Source of the DNA: Marisimplicoccus sp038110465
GTDB taxonomy: Bacteria > Bacteroidota > Bacteroidia > Flavobacteriales > Flavobacteriaceae
Reading direction: 5' to 3'
Length of the DNA: 23,026 nucleotides
NCBI GenBank assembly: GCA_038110465.1
Contig: JAYNJU010000011.1
Span: forward strand, 1-23,026
The translations under genes were made by a program, and so were the position numbers. The notes under the pieces are model-generated. The model saw only the letters and a list, made by a program, of their open reading frames with translations. It did not search any database and had not been told where the DNA came from. Of this stretch, positions 1 to 7,691 are shown in pieces; the first letter of the stretch is position 1, and each line of letters begins with the position of its first letter.

Positions 1-451
1 ATCCATCATTAGCATATGAAAAACCTCTTTTACCAAAAAAATTAGTCATTCTTTCTGGCCAGTGTAATTGATACAAATCCAAATAATCTGTTTTAAGTCT
101 TTTAAGACTTCCATTGATTGCCTCATCTAATGAGTTACCTTTAAAGCCAGTTTTTCTAATATGAGCAGTATAGTCACCGGGTCCAGCAATTTTTGAAGCT
201 AAAATTATTTTATCTCTATTATTTCTTGAAGCTAACCAGTTACCGATTATTCTTTCTGTATCAGCATATCTCTCAGGTGTTGCAGGAACAGGATATAGTT
301 CAGCTGTATCAAAAAAATTTACACCCTTTTCAAGACTATAATCCATTTGTTCAAAAGCTTCTGCTTCAGTATTTTGTCTTCCCCAGGTCATTGTGCCTAG
401 ACATATTTTACTTACTTTAATATCTGTTCCAGGTAGATTAGTATACTCCAT
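1..451 (-). CDS. Aldo/keto reductase, Tas-like (partial, 3' end off window)
   Basis: NAD(P)H-dependent oxidoreductase of the aldo/keto reductase superfamily, presumably cytosolic. The minus-strand translation from the ATG at 449-451 starts MEYTNLPGTDIKVSKICLG and continues with TMTWGRQNTEAEAF. It then shows FFDTAELYP (catalytic Asp and Tyr), ASK (catalytic Lys) and YQLHWPER (active-site His), so the full tetrad is present. The GTMTWG, AELYPVP and GNWL blocks resemble E. coli Tas. About 150 residues are in the window and the C-terminal half lies beyond base 1. It starts 6 bp after the stop of the methyltransferase gene upstream, so the two are probably co-transcribed. The substrate cannot be told from the sequence. 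Confidence 0.85.
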   Translation of the reverse strand, partial: MEYTNLPGTDIKVSKICLGTMTWGRQNTEAEAFEQMDYSLEKGVNFFDTAELYPVPATPERYADTERIIGNWLASRNNRDKIILASKIAGPGDYTAHIRKTGFKGNSLDEAINGSLKRLKTDYLDLYQLHWPERMTNFFGKRGFSYANDG

Positions 452-457
452 ATAATT

Positions 458-1063
458 TTATTTAGATGAAAAACTGCAAAATATAAAATTTTGAATTGTA
501 TTAAAAGGTGTAGTATGATCAATATATTCAGACTTTGAAAGTGATAATGATTTTTTCTTAAAACAATTCTCAAGCGAATATTGATCGTACTGAGTTACTG
601 GAAGCCCACTACACTTATTAGGTCCAGATTTTGAAAATGTGCCAATTATAACATTCTCTGCATATTTACCCACATTTTTTATATATCTATTAATTTCTTT
701 TTTTGAAGTTAAGAAGTGAAATAATGCTCGATCATGCCAAATCTTATATCTAGTATCTGGTTTAAAAGTGTTTATATCACTTACTATCCATTTTATATTT
801 TTTGCTTTAACCCCTAATCTCTGCTTCACTTTTATCAATGCATTTTCAGAAATATCTAGAATAGAAATATTATTATATCCCTCTTCTACTAAGAAATCAA
901 CAAACTTACTTTCGCCACCACCTATATCTATTATTGGTGAGTTTTTGTCAATATTAAAATCTTTAAAAAATTTGATAGAAGTAGATGGGACTTCTTCTGT
1001 CCATGAAACTTCATTAGGGCTTTTATTTTTATATATATTTTCCCAATGAGAAGCATTAGACAT
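458..1063 (-). CDS. Class I SAM-dependent methyltransferase
   Basis: Small cytosolic methyltransferase of 201 residues. Motif I is IIDIGGG (about residues 44-50), followed by an acidic end of strand 2 (LDIS, D70) that would bind the SAM ribose, and SDIN (D96). A DRALFHFL block at 111-118 is typical of a subgroup of small methyltransferases that begin with a HWxxxY segment (here HWENIY). The C-terminal part has no added domain. Length is normal for a single-domain enzyme. It is the first gene of a two-gene minus-strand unit with the Tas-like reductase. A divergent permease gene begins 56 bp away. The methyl acceptor is unknown. Confidence 0.85.
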   Translation of the reverse strand: MSNASHWENIYKNKSPNEVSWTEEVPSTSIKFFKDFNIDKNSPIIDIGGGESKFVDFLVEEGYNNISILDISENALIKVKQRLGVKAKNIKWIVSDINTFKPDTRYKIWHDRALFHFLTSKKEINRYIKNVGKYAENVIIGTFSKSGPNKCSGLPVTQYDQYSLENCFKKKSLSLSKSEYIDHTTPFNTIQNFIFCSFSSK

Positions 1064-1119
1064 AGTTAAATTTACAAAAACACATAAAATTATATGTATT
1101 TTGTAGATTCAGAAATTAA

Positions 1120-2586
1120 ATGGGAAAAGAAAAATTAGCTAGACAGATGGGATTAATACTTGTTACGGCAACAGGTATTTGTTCAATGATGGGAGCATCT
1201 ATAAATGTAATCCCTTTTATGATTCAAAAAAATGTACCAGGAATTGGACCGTATGTAATTCCTGCATTTTTATTTGCTGCTATTCCAGCAATCTTCGCAG
1301 CTTTTTCTTATGCAATTTTATCTTCATCAATGCCAAGAGCAGGTGGAAGTTACTTATATGCAAGTCGAGGACTAAATCCATATCTTGGTTTTATAGCTAG
1401 TTTTTCTCAATGGTTTGGTTTATCAATTGTTATTGGTGTAATTGCATATATAATAGTTCCATTCATCAGAGATGTTTTTTATAATCTAGGACTTACAAAT
1501 ATTTCGGAGTTTTTAGAGATAGCCAATGTAAGGCTATCACTGTCTTTAATTTTAATATGGCTTTTTGTTTTTATAAATATAATTGGAGGAAAACTTTATA
1601 AAAACACTCTAATCCCTATGTTAATTTTGATGTTTGTTCTAGGAGGAATAGTTATTGCAGCCGGATTAATTTATACCGAGAATGATTTTATAGAATCTTT
1701 ATTATCTATTGAAGGAAGGCAAATAGAAAATAATTTAAATCAAGGATTTGATATTAGAATTTTTTTAACCGCTTCTACTCTCCTTTTTTCAAGTTTTATT
1801 GGTTTTGATGCTATTGCTCAAACTGGTAGTGAAGCAAAAGATCCTACTAAAACTGTCCCTAGGGCTATTATGCTTGCTATTTTTACTGTAACAATCTATT
1901 ATATGCTTTTTACATTTTCAGTATATAATATTGTACCATGGAATTTTATTGCTGAGGAATCTTTATCAAAGGATATAACAGCCCCTGGATTATTAAGTTA
2001 TATTTTATCCCCATTTTGGGGAACTCTAATAATTTTAGGTGCAACTATAGCATTAATTAATGACCTTCCTGCTATGATATTATCAGTTTCTAGATTAATG
2101 TATTCATGGGCTAAAGACAAAATTTTTCCAGAAAAAATATCCGCAGTACATAAAAATTATAATACCCCTTATAAATCAATTTTTATAGTTGGAGTTGTAT
2201 CTAGTATAGGTTCAATTGGATCTCATTATGCTGGTGACTTTTTTCTTGGAATTGATATAATGGTTACAGCTATGATGATTAATTTTTTATTGATGTGTAT
2301 AACGGTTATTTCAATTATAAATGTCAATCCTTCTCTTCATAAGAACATAAAGATTATTAAGAATAGAAAGATTCAAAAGTTTATAGGTTTTACTGGGTCA
2401 TTTATAATTACTATTTTCCTGATTATCCATACATATAAAGATTTAACTTCAAATGTAAAACAGTGGTATTTTCATTCAACATATATATATCTTATAGTAA
2501 TGACTTTAGCTTCTATTTATTTTTTAATAAGATGGAAATATTTAAAAAACGATAAAGACATCTTTAATAGATTGCCTAATGAATAA
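1120..2586 (+). CDS. APC-family amino acid permease
   Basis: Inner-membrane secondary transporter of 488 residues with about 12 hydrophobic segments, the normal size and topology for the amino acid-polyamine-organocation superfamily. TM1 carries the unwound GASI glycine motif near residue 25. The segment around residues 70-85 reads SSSMPRAGGSYLYASR, the conserved loop after TM2. GSEAKDPTKTVPRAI near residues 236-250 is the hallmark loop after TM6. The start ATG at 1120 gives a short cytoplasmic N-terminus directly before TM1. Its stop overlaps the start of the AKR-RidA gene by 8 bp, so at least three genes are likely co-translated. An amino acid is the likely substrate. Serine is attractive only because of the kinase-like gene downstream. 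Confidence 0.88.
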   Translation: MGKEKLARQMGLILVTATGICSMMGASINVIPFMIQKNVPGIGPYVIPAFLFAAIPAIFAAFSYAILSSSMPRAGGSYLYASRGLNPYLGFIASFSQWFGLSIVIGVIAYIIVPFIRDVFYNLGLTNISEFLEIANVRLSLSLILIWLFVFINIIGGKLYKNTLIPMLILMFVLGGIVIAAGLIYTENDFIESLLSIEGRQIENNLNQGFDIRIFLTASTLLFSSFIGFDAIAQTGSEAKDPTKTVPRAIMLAIFTVTIYYMLFTFSVYNIVPWNFIAEESLSKDITAPGLLSYILSPFWGTLIILGATIALINDLPAMILSVSRLMYSWAKDKIFPEKISAVHKNYNTPYKSIFIVGVVSSIGSIGSHYAGDFFLGIDIMVTAMMINFLLMCITVISIINVNPSLHKNIKIIKNRKIQKFIGFTGSFIITIFLIIHTYKDLTSNVKQWYFHSTYIYLIVMTLASIYFLIRWKYLKNDKDIFNRLPNE

Positions 2587-4027
2587 TCAAATTAAAATTT
2601 CTGACAGCTTAGAAGTTCCTAGAGTTCTGATTGGACTATGGCAAATTGCAGACATGGAAAAGAATGGATCTATTCTAAACCCTATAAAAACCTCCAAGTA
2701 TATGGAGGAATATGCAAATAATGGGTTTACAACATTTGATATGGCTGATCACTATGGTTCTAGTGAAATAATTGCAGGTGTATTTAAAAATAATTATATA
2801 AATAAAGAAAAGATAAACCTATTGACAAAATGGGTCCCTAAGCCAGGAAAAATTACAAAAGAATCTACAAGAGAAGCTGTTTTAAAATCATTAAAAAGAA
2901 TGAATCAATCGCAAATTGATTTAATGCAGTTTCATGCATGGCAATATTCTGATCCAAATTGGATTGATGCACTTTTTTACCTGAGTGAGTTACAAGAAGA
3001 AGGGTTAATTAAAAATTTAGGAGTTACGAATTTTGATACTGCCCATTTGAGAATTGCATTAACATCAGGTATTAAGTTAGTATCTAATCAAATATGTTAT
3101 TCTTTATTAGATAATAGAGCTAGTCACCAAATGTCAAAACTCTGTGAAGAATTTAATATAAAAATATTGGCTTTTGGAACATTAGCTGGAGGGTTTCTTT
3201 CAAATAAGTGGTTGGGTGCTAAAGAGCCTAAACTAAGTAGTGATTTAAACTGGTCCCAAATGAAATATAAAAGATTTATAGATGTTACGGGTGGATGGAA
3301 TAAATTTCAAGATTTACTTAAAGTAATTTATAAAATTTCATTAAAGTATGATACTTCAATATCAAATGTCTCAAGTAGATTCATACTAGAAAATAAAAAT
3401 GTTGCATCAGTTATTATTGGTGCAAGATTAGGAGAAAACCAATATTTATCTGATAATAGGAGTATTTATGAAATTAATCTATCGGATAATGATAAAGAAT
3501 TAATTACTAAATCATTAAATTTATTAGAGACTGTTCCAGGTGACTGTGGTGATGAGTATAGAAAACCTCCTTATCTTACAGCATCAGGTGATCTAAGTCA
3601 TCATTTAAATTCTATACCAAAAGTGTATAAACCTGTTAAAATAAATCATAAAAGAGAAAATGTCTCAAGTCAAACTTCTTGGGAGGAAATGGCTAGTTAT
3701 TCTAGAGCAGTAAAATATGGTAATAAAATTTTTGTGTCTGGGACTACTGCTACACATGATAATAAGGTTATAGGTATTAATGATCCAGTTGCTCAAACAA
3801 ATTTCATTATTGATAAAATCGAAGCAGCTGTTACATCATTAGGAGGTCAATTAAATGATATTGTTAGAACTAGAATTTTTGTAAAAAATATTGATGATTG
3901 GAAGAGTATTGCTGAAGCTCATGGAAAAAGATTTAAGGGAATTAATCCAGCAAATACATTAGTTCAAGCTGACCTTGTGGGAGAACATTATCTTGTTGAA
4001 ATTGAAGCTGATGCAATAATTGATTAA
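2579..4027 (+). CDS. Aldo/keto reductase - RidA-family fusion protein
   Basis: Two-domain protein of 482 residues. Residues about 10-325 are an aldo/keto reductase with the full catalytic tetrad: D54 and Y59 in FDMADHYG, K84 in LLTKW, H119 in LMQFHAW. VGVTNFD and the late SVIIGAR block (phosphate-binding region of the cofactor site) are also present. Residues about 355-482 are a YjgF/YER057c/UK114 (RidA) domain with SRAVKYGNKIFVSGTTA, VRTRIFV and a C-terminal VEIEADAI. Where E. coli RidA has its catalytic Arg105 (PARS), this protein has Asn459 (PANT), so classical imine deaminase activity is not expected. Start ATG 2579 overlaps the permease stop. One base separates its stop from the next ATG. 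The reduced substrate is unknown. Confidence 0.87.
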   Translation: MNNQIKISDSLEVPRVLIGLWQIADMEKNGSILNPIKTSKYMEEYANNGFTTFDMADHYGSSEIIAGVFKNNYINKEKINLLTKWVPKPGKITKESTREAVLKSLKRMNQSQIDLMQFHAWQYSDPNWIDALFYLSELQEEGLIKNLGVTNFDTAHLRIALTSGIKLVSNQICYSLLDNRASHQMSKLCEEFNIKILAFGTLAGGFLSNKWLGAKEPKLSSDLNWSQMKYKRFIDVTGGWNKFQDLLKVIYKISLKYDTSISNVSSRFILENKNVASVIIGARLGENQYLSDNRSIYEINLSDNDKELITKSLNLLETVPGDCGDEYRKPPYLTASGDLSHHLNSIPKVYKPVKINHKRENVSSQTSWEEMASYSRAVKYGNKIFVSGTTATHDNKVIGINDPVAQTNFIIDKIEAAVTSLGGQLNDIVRTRIFVKNIDDWKSIAEAHGKRFKGINPANTLVQADLVGEHYLVEIEADAIID

Positions 4028-4028
4028 T

Positions 4029-4475
4029 ATGTTTTCTATAAAATTAGATAATGATATTGTAAAAGAAATCAAAGAGGTAAGTATTGATGATATTTTACCT
4101 CATGAAAAAGTTATTATTGATAAAAAAGAAGTTCTTAAGAGTAGTTTAAAGTATAAAGATGAGTATATAATAATTTCAACAATTTTAATTTGTAGTCAAT
4201 CAAATATGATTATAGATGGACATCATAGATATACAGCCCTTAAGGAGCTCGGATATGATAAAGTCCCTGTAACAATTGTCAATTATTTTTCTGATAAAAT
4301 AATTACAGATGAAAATGATACCTTTTCAAAAAAAGAAATAATTTATAGATCAAAGACAGGTGATTTATTTGAACCTAAATCAACTAAACATTTAGTGTTT
4401 TGTAACGATAAATTAAATTGGTACCCAATAACCCTAATTTCTTCATGGTATAATTTAAAATCTAAAACAGCCTAG
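4029..4475 (+). CDS. ParB-fold protein resembling free-serine kinase (SerK/SbnI-like)
   Basis: Small cytosolic protein of 148 residues with a ParB/sulfiredoxin fold. Residues 24-26 are PHE and residues 63-67 are DGHHR, followed by YTALKELG. The pairing of an early PHE glutamate with DGHHR, plus a late PKSTKH, recalls archaeal ADP-dependent serine kinase SerK and staphylococcal SbnI, which phosphorylate free L-serine, more than chromosome-partitioning ParB (which is longer and has helix-turn-helix domains). That assignment rests on motif memory and is tentative. An in-frame TTG at 4020 would add three residues, but ATG 4029, one base after the upstream stop, is the better start. Its stop shares CTAG with the stop of the convergent metalloprotease gene. 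Confidence 0.72.
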   Translation: MFSIKLDNDIVKEIKEVSIDDILPHEKVIIDKKEVLKSSLKYKDEYIIISTILICSQSNMIIDGHHRYTALKELGYDKVPVTIVNYFSDKIITDENDTFSKKEIIYRSKTGDLFEPKSTKHLVFCNDKLNWYPITLISSWYNLKSKTA

Positions 4476-6799
4476 TCTATTTCTTTTGTTATTAGTTCAA
4501 TATGCTCAAAATGATCTGCTAAGATTTTATCAGAATTTGCTCTTATTTTTCTGCTAGCGAATTTATTTATATCTCTTTTTACTGATAAAGCCTTAGATTT
4601 TATAACGTCTTTTAGATCTTTTTCACTCAAAAGGGAATTAATTTTTTTGGTAAAATAAAGTTGTAAATTCCTTTCAACTGTATCATCAGAGTTCATATTT
4701 CCAAAAATAGAATTAAAAATATTATCAAATAACTCATTGTATGTTAAACCATTTCCTTCAATTGATTTTTCAGATGAAAGCATTCTATTCAATCTTGAGT
4801 TAGAAAACAGAGAGTTAATTACTCTTTCTTGAATTCTTTCAATTCTATATAATCCATCTGAATTATTAGTCTGAGAAATAATGGATTTATTTAACAGCCA
4901 TAAAGGAGTTTTCCATAACTCATTATCAAGAAATCTTAATGCTCTTTGTTGTTCTTCTTTACTTACGTTTTTATAGGTATAGTTTTCACCTTGATTAGTA
5001 TTTAAAAGTGTCTCATTTACTCCTCCAATAATAGTTGCAACATGAAAAATATACCTTGAATAAACCCCTAGAAGTTCTCCGTATAATTCATTTAGATCAT
5101 TAAAATTTTTATTTGGTTCATATGTCCATTCAATTAGATTATCAGCAACAATTTTTAGATTTTTTAAACCATAGTCACTAGCTAATACTGGATCATTTCC
5201 AATATTTTCGGTTTGTGAATTTGGATCACCCCAAGAAGAACCAAACATGTATATAGGATTTAAGTTTTTTTCATCAACAAATTTCCTAAGTGTCTCAGTT
5301 TCTTCATCAATTGTTTTATCAGAAAAATATCTATAACCCCACTCAATTGAATAATCATCATAAGGTCCAAGTTGTCTAACAAACCTTATATTTTCATCTC
5401 CTGGTTGAGCTACATAATTATATCTTGCATAATCCATTATTGTAGTAGCAATTCCCATTTTTTGAGTAAATTTTCCTGATCTTAACGAATCAACAGGATA
5501 TGCACTACTAGCTTTCATATTATGTGGCAATCCAAGCGCATGTCCAATTTCGTGAGATATAACTCTCCTCATCATCTCACCAATTTCTTCTTCAGGAGTG
5601 TTTAAAGTTCTAGCTGATGGATTAGCAGCACCAGTTTCAAGCATATATCTATTTCGATAAGATCTAAGATGATTATGATACCATATTATATCACTTTCTA
5701 AAATTTCTCCAGTTCTAGGATCTGATACACTTGGTCCAACAGCATTTCTTGTAGTTGATGCAACGTATCTAACTGTTGAATATCTAATATCTTCAGGACT
5801 AAAGTTTGGATCTTCATCCTTTGATGGTGGATTTTTAGCCATTATTGCATTTTTAAACCCTGCTTTTTCAAATACTGAATTCCAGTCTTCAATACCTTTT
5901 ATAAAATAAGGTCTCCATTTAATTGGAGTTGCAGGATCTAAATAGTATACTATTTGCTTTTTTGGTTCAACTAACTCACCTCTCATATATGCCTCTGGAT
6001 CTTTTGGTTCAAGCTTCCACCTTCTAATTAATTTATATGAATCAGATTTTAATGCCTCTGAGCTATAATCTATTTTATTTATCGTGAACCAACCAACTCT
6101 GTGATCGTTATATCTTATTTTCATTTTTTCTTCGGGTAATAAAATAATTGAGTGATTAATTTGAAAGCTGAATGTTTTAGACCTATTCTCTCTGGGAGGG
6201 TTGTTAACATTGAAAGTTAGAGTGAATAAAATTTCAGTATTTTCTGGAAAACTATTAGCGGAGTCTATACTACTTCTTTTTTTATCAACATTACCTATTT
6301 TATATTCATCTTTAATTCTTGAATTAATGATATTAAAACCAGGAGAATCATTCAAAAAGTAATCTGAAACATCAATTAAATATGAGTCTTCCTCAGAATT
6401 TTTAATTTCAAAACTAGCTAGGATTGGTGGAAAATTATTTTCGGAAACACTCTGACTTATTGGGTCTGTATCATTAGCTACATTAAGATAAGAAAGTTGC
6501 TTAATAATAATTTTATTGTTGTTTTTCTCAAACTCTATTACTTGTTCAGATGTTTTTGAACCAGCATTTACATAAGGAGAGTAATTTGATGGAATTTGAG
6601 CTAATCTTGTTACAACTAGAAACTCTTTATGTAGGATATTTCTGTTTATTTCTATTAATAGTTTATCATTTTTTTTGAATGTATTGATGATCCCATATTT
6701 AACATCCATATTCTTGGTTAAAGAGTCAATATTTTTTTGTTGACCATATGATAAGGAGTAGATTAAAGAAAATGTAAATAATAAATATAATTTTTTCAT
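4472..6799 (-). CDS. Secreted zinc-dependent metalloprotease (DUF5117/DUF5118 type)
   Basis: Exported protease of 775 residues. A signal peptide spans residues 1-19 (hydrophobic run ending SLSYG before QQ). The zinc site is HEIGHALGLPH (H416, E417, H420, H426), the extended metzincin-like HExxHxxGxxH. TTIMDYARY follows with M455 as the likely Met-turn. The N-terminal half (to about 200) and the following IRYNDHRVGWF and YYLDPATPIKWRP blocks match the DUF5118/DUF5117 arrangement common in Bacteroidota proteases. The C-terminal 300 residues would be the DUF4953-like part. It probably acts in the periplasm or outside the cell on proteins. It is divergent from the Crp/Fnr gene across only 54 bp and convergent with the kinase-like gene. 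Confidence 0.9.
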   Translation of the reverse strand: MKKLYLLFTFSLIYSLSYGQQKNIDSLTKNMDVKYGIINTFKKNDKLLIEINRNILHKEFLVVTRLAQIPSNYSPYVNAGSKTSEQVIEFEKNNNKIIIKQLSYLNVANDTDPISQSVSENNFPPILASFEIKNSEEDSYLIDVSDYFLNDSPGFNIINSRIKDEYKIGNVDKKRSSIDSANSFPENTEILFTLTFNVNNPPRENRSKTFSFQINHSIILLPEEKMKIRYNDHRVGWFTINKIDYSSEALKSDSYKLIRRWKLEPKDPEAYMRGELVEPKKQIVYYLDPATPIKWRPYFIKGIEDWNSVFEKAGFKNAIMAKNPPSKDEDPNFSPEDIRYSTVRYVASTTRNAVGPSVSDPRTGEILESDIIWYHNHLRSYRNRYMLETGAANPSARTLNTPEEEIGEMMRRVISHEIGHALGLPHNMKASSAYPVDSLRSGKFTQKMGIATTIMDYARYNYVAQPGDENIRFVRQLGPYDDYSIEWGYRYFSDKTIDEETETLRKFVDEKNLNPIYMFGSSWGDPNSQTENIGNDPVLASDYGLKNLKIVADNLIEWTYEPNKNFNDLNELYGELLGVYSRYIFHVATIIGGVNETLLNTNQGENYTYKNVSKEEQQRALRFLDNELWKTPLWLLNKSIISQTNNSDGLYRIERIQERVINSLFSNSRLNRMLSSEKSIEGNGLTYNELFDNIFNSIFGNMNSDDTVERNLQLYFTKKINSLLSEKDLKDVIKSKALSVKRDINKFASRKIRANSDKILADHFEHIELITKEID

Positions 6800-6811
6800 T
6801 ACCTGGCTTTT

Positions 6812-6847
6812 TTATAACTTAAATATAGAAACTTTGAGTTGTTATAA
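6812..6847. promoter_or_regulatory. Widely spaced inverted repeat between divergent genes
   Basis: TTATAAC at 6812-6818 is mirrored by GTTATAA at 6841-6847, with 22 bases between. It fills the 54-bp gap between the divergent metalloprotease and Crp/Fnr genes. A shared operator for both is possible. The arms are AT-rich, so chance is a real alternative. No perfect TAnnTTTG box was seen in this gap on either strand. Confidence 0.25.
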
Positions 6848-6853
6848 TTATTT

Positions 6854-7638
6854 ATGATTGAAAAAAAACATATTGAGTTATTGAGTTTAAACCTTGAAAA
6901 ATCATTAATTGATGAGATTAAAAGCTCTTCAGAAATTCATGAATTTAAAGAGGGAGATGTTATAATTAATTATGGTGATAGTATAAAGTATGTTCCAATT
7001 GTTTTGGAGGGAGTATTAAAAGTATTGAAAGAAGATAAAGATTATGGTGAAGGACTGCTATATTATTTAAAGGGTGGAGATACTTGCTCAGTTTCTACAA
7101 GCTGTTTATCTGGTTTTAAACAAAGCAATGTAAAGGCAGTCTGTGAAACAGAAGTAAAACTTATTTTAATTTCTGCATCAAAAATGAATGAATGGATGTC
7201 ACAATATGAATCATGGAGATCCTTTATAATAAATAGTTATCAAAGAAGATATGATGAACTTTTCAATGTCATTAATTCTATAAGCTTTGATAATTTAGAG
7301 CAAAGANNNNNNNNNNNNNNNNNNNNNNNNNNNNNNNNNNNNNNNNNNNNNNNNNNNNNNNNNNNNNNNNNNNNNNNNNNNNNNNNNNNNNNNNNNNNNN
7401 NNNNNNTGATGAACTTTTCAATGTCATTAATTCTATAAGCTTTGATAATTTAGAGCAAAGAATTGACTATTATATTCATAAAAAATCTTCTCTTCTAAAA
7501 TCAAAAAAAATCATAACAACTCATGAAGAAATAGCTAAAGAACTTAGCACATCAAGAGTAGTTGTTTCAAGAATACTAAAATTACTTGAAAATAAATCTG
7601 TAGTAAAGTTAGGGAGAAATTATGTTGAGGTTCTTTAA
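6854..7638 (+). CDS. Crp/Fnr-family transcriptional regulator (split by a false assembly gap)
   Basis: DNA-binding regulator. Residues about 10-125 are a cyclic-nucleotide-type sensor beta-roll (FKEGDVIINYGDSI, VLEGVLKVL). The C-terminal winged helix-turn-helix reads THEEIAKELSTSRVVVSRILKLLE. The gene is broken by 100 N at 7307-7406. The 55 bases before the gap (7252-7306) are repeated exactly after it (7407-7461). Collapsing the duplicate restores one open frame of 209 residues ending at 7638, a normal family length. Three cysteines (C78, C84, C97) cluster in the effector region (GDTCSVSTSCL). It heads the sulfur gene cluster, so it probably controls it, perhaps by sensing sulfane sulfur through these cysteines. 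That sensing role is inference. Confidence 0.85.
7252..7461. repeat. 55-bp exact direct repeat flanking a 100-N gap
   Basis: Bases 7252-7306 and 7407-7461 are identical and enclose exactly 100 N (7307-7406). This is the signature of two contigs that overlap by one k-mer (55) and were joined with a fixed-size gap. Removing 155 bp restores the reading frame of the Crp/Fnr gene, which supports an artefact, not a biological duplication. Confidence 0.93.
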
Positions 7639-7640
7639 TT

Positions 7641-7654
7641 GTAACTCATGTTAC
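7641..7654. promoter_or_regulatory. Putative Crp/Fnr-type operator, GTAAC-N4-GTTAC
   Basis: A perfect dyad GTAAC-TCAT-GTTAC lies just after the regulator stop codon and about 40 bp upstream of the exporter start. The 5-4-5 geometry is that of Crp/Fnr sites. From memory, GTAAC-N4-GTTAC resembles the site described for HcpR-type members. Its centre (7647.5) is about 41.5 bases upstream of the start point expected from the -7 box at 7677, the classical class II activator position. Confidence 0.55.
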
Positions 7655-7668
7655 TATAAATCAAAATT

Positions 7669-7691
7669 TTAAGCACTAGTTTTGTGCTTAA
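7669..7691. promoter_or_regulatory. 8-bp inverted repeat enclosing the -7 box
   Basis: TTAAGCAC (7669-7676) and GTGCTTAA (7684-7691) are perfect inverted copies around seven bases. The spacer plus the first base of the right arm is the -7 box TAGTTTTG, and the right arm ends in the A of the start codon. It could be a second operator, or a 5' hairpin if transcription starts further upstream than predicted. Confidence 0.4.
7677..7684 (+). promoter_or_regulatory. -7 promoter box TAGTTTTG for the sulfur operon
   Basis: Perfect match to the Bacteroidota -7 consensus TAnnTTTG. No TTG is found at the usual -33 distance, which fits an activator-dependent promoter. Transcription would begin near 7689, giving an almost leaderless mRNA for the ATG at 7691. 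Confidence 0.5.

Noticed and set aside
193..420. Open frame on the plus strand opposite the Tas-like reductase
   Set aside because: It lies wholly antisense to a gene with a complete catalytic tetrad and its translation is a low-complexity Leu/Tyr/Phe shadow.
768..1049. 93-residue plus-strand frame opposite the methyltransferase
   Set aside because: Antisense shadow of a well-supported gene, with no domain, and no promoter of its own.
1091..1106. Promoter for the permease with -7 box near TATGTATTTTG
   Set aside because: The TA and TTTG spacing is wrong for TAnnTTTG and no -33 TTG is present.
4029..4475. Plasmid or chromosome partition ParB gene
   Set aside because: Too short, no helix-turn-helix, no ParA neighbour and no parS-like repeat. 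The motifs fit free-serine kinases better.
7252..7461. Biological tandem duplication or transposon target duplication around the first gap
   Set aside because: The 55-bp identity with exactly 100 N and in-frame restoration on collapse point to a contig overlap artefact.
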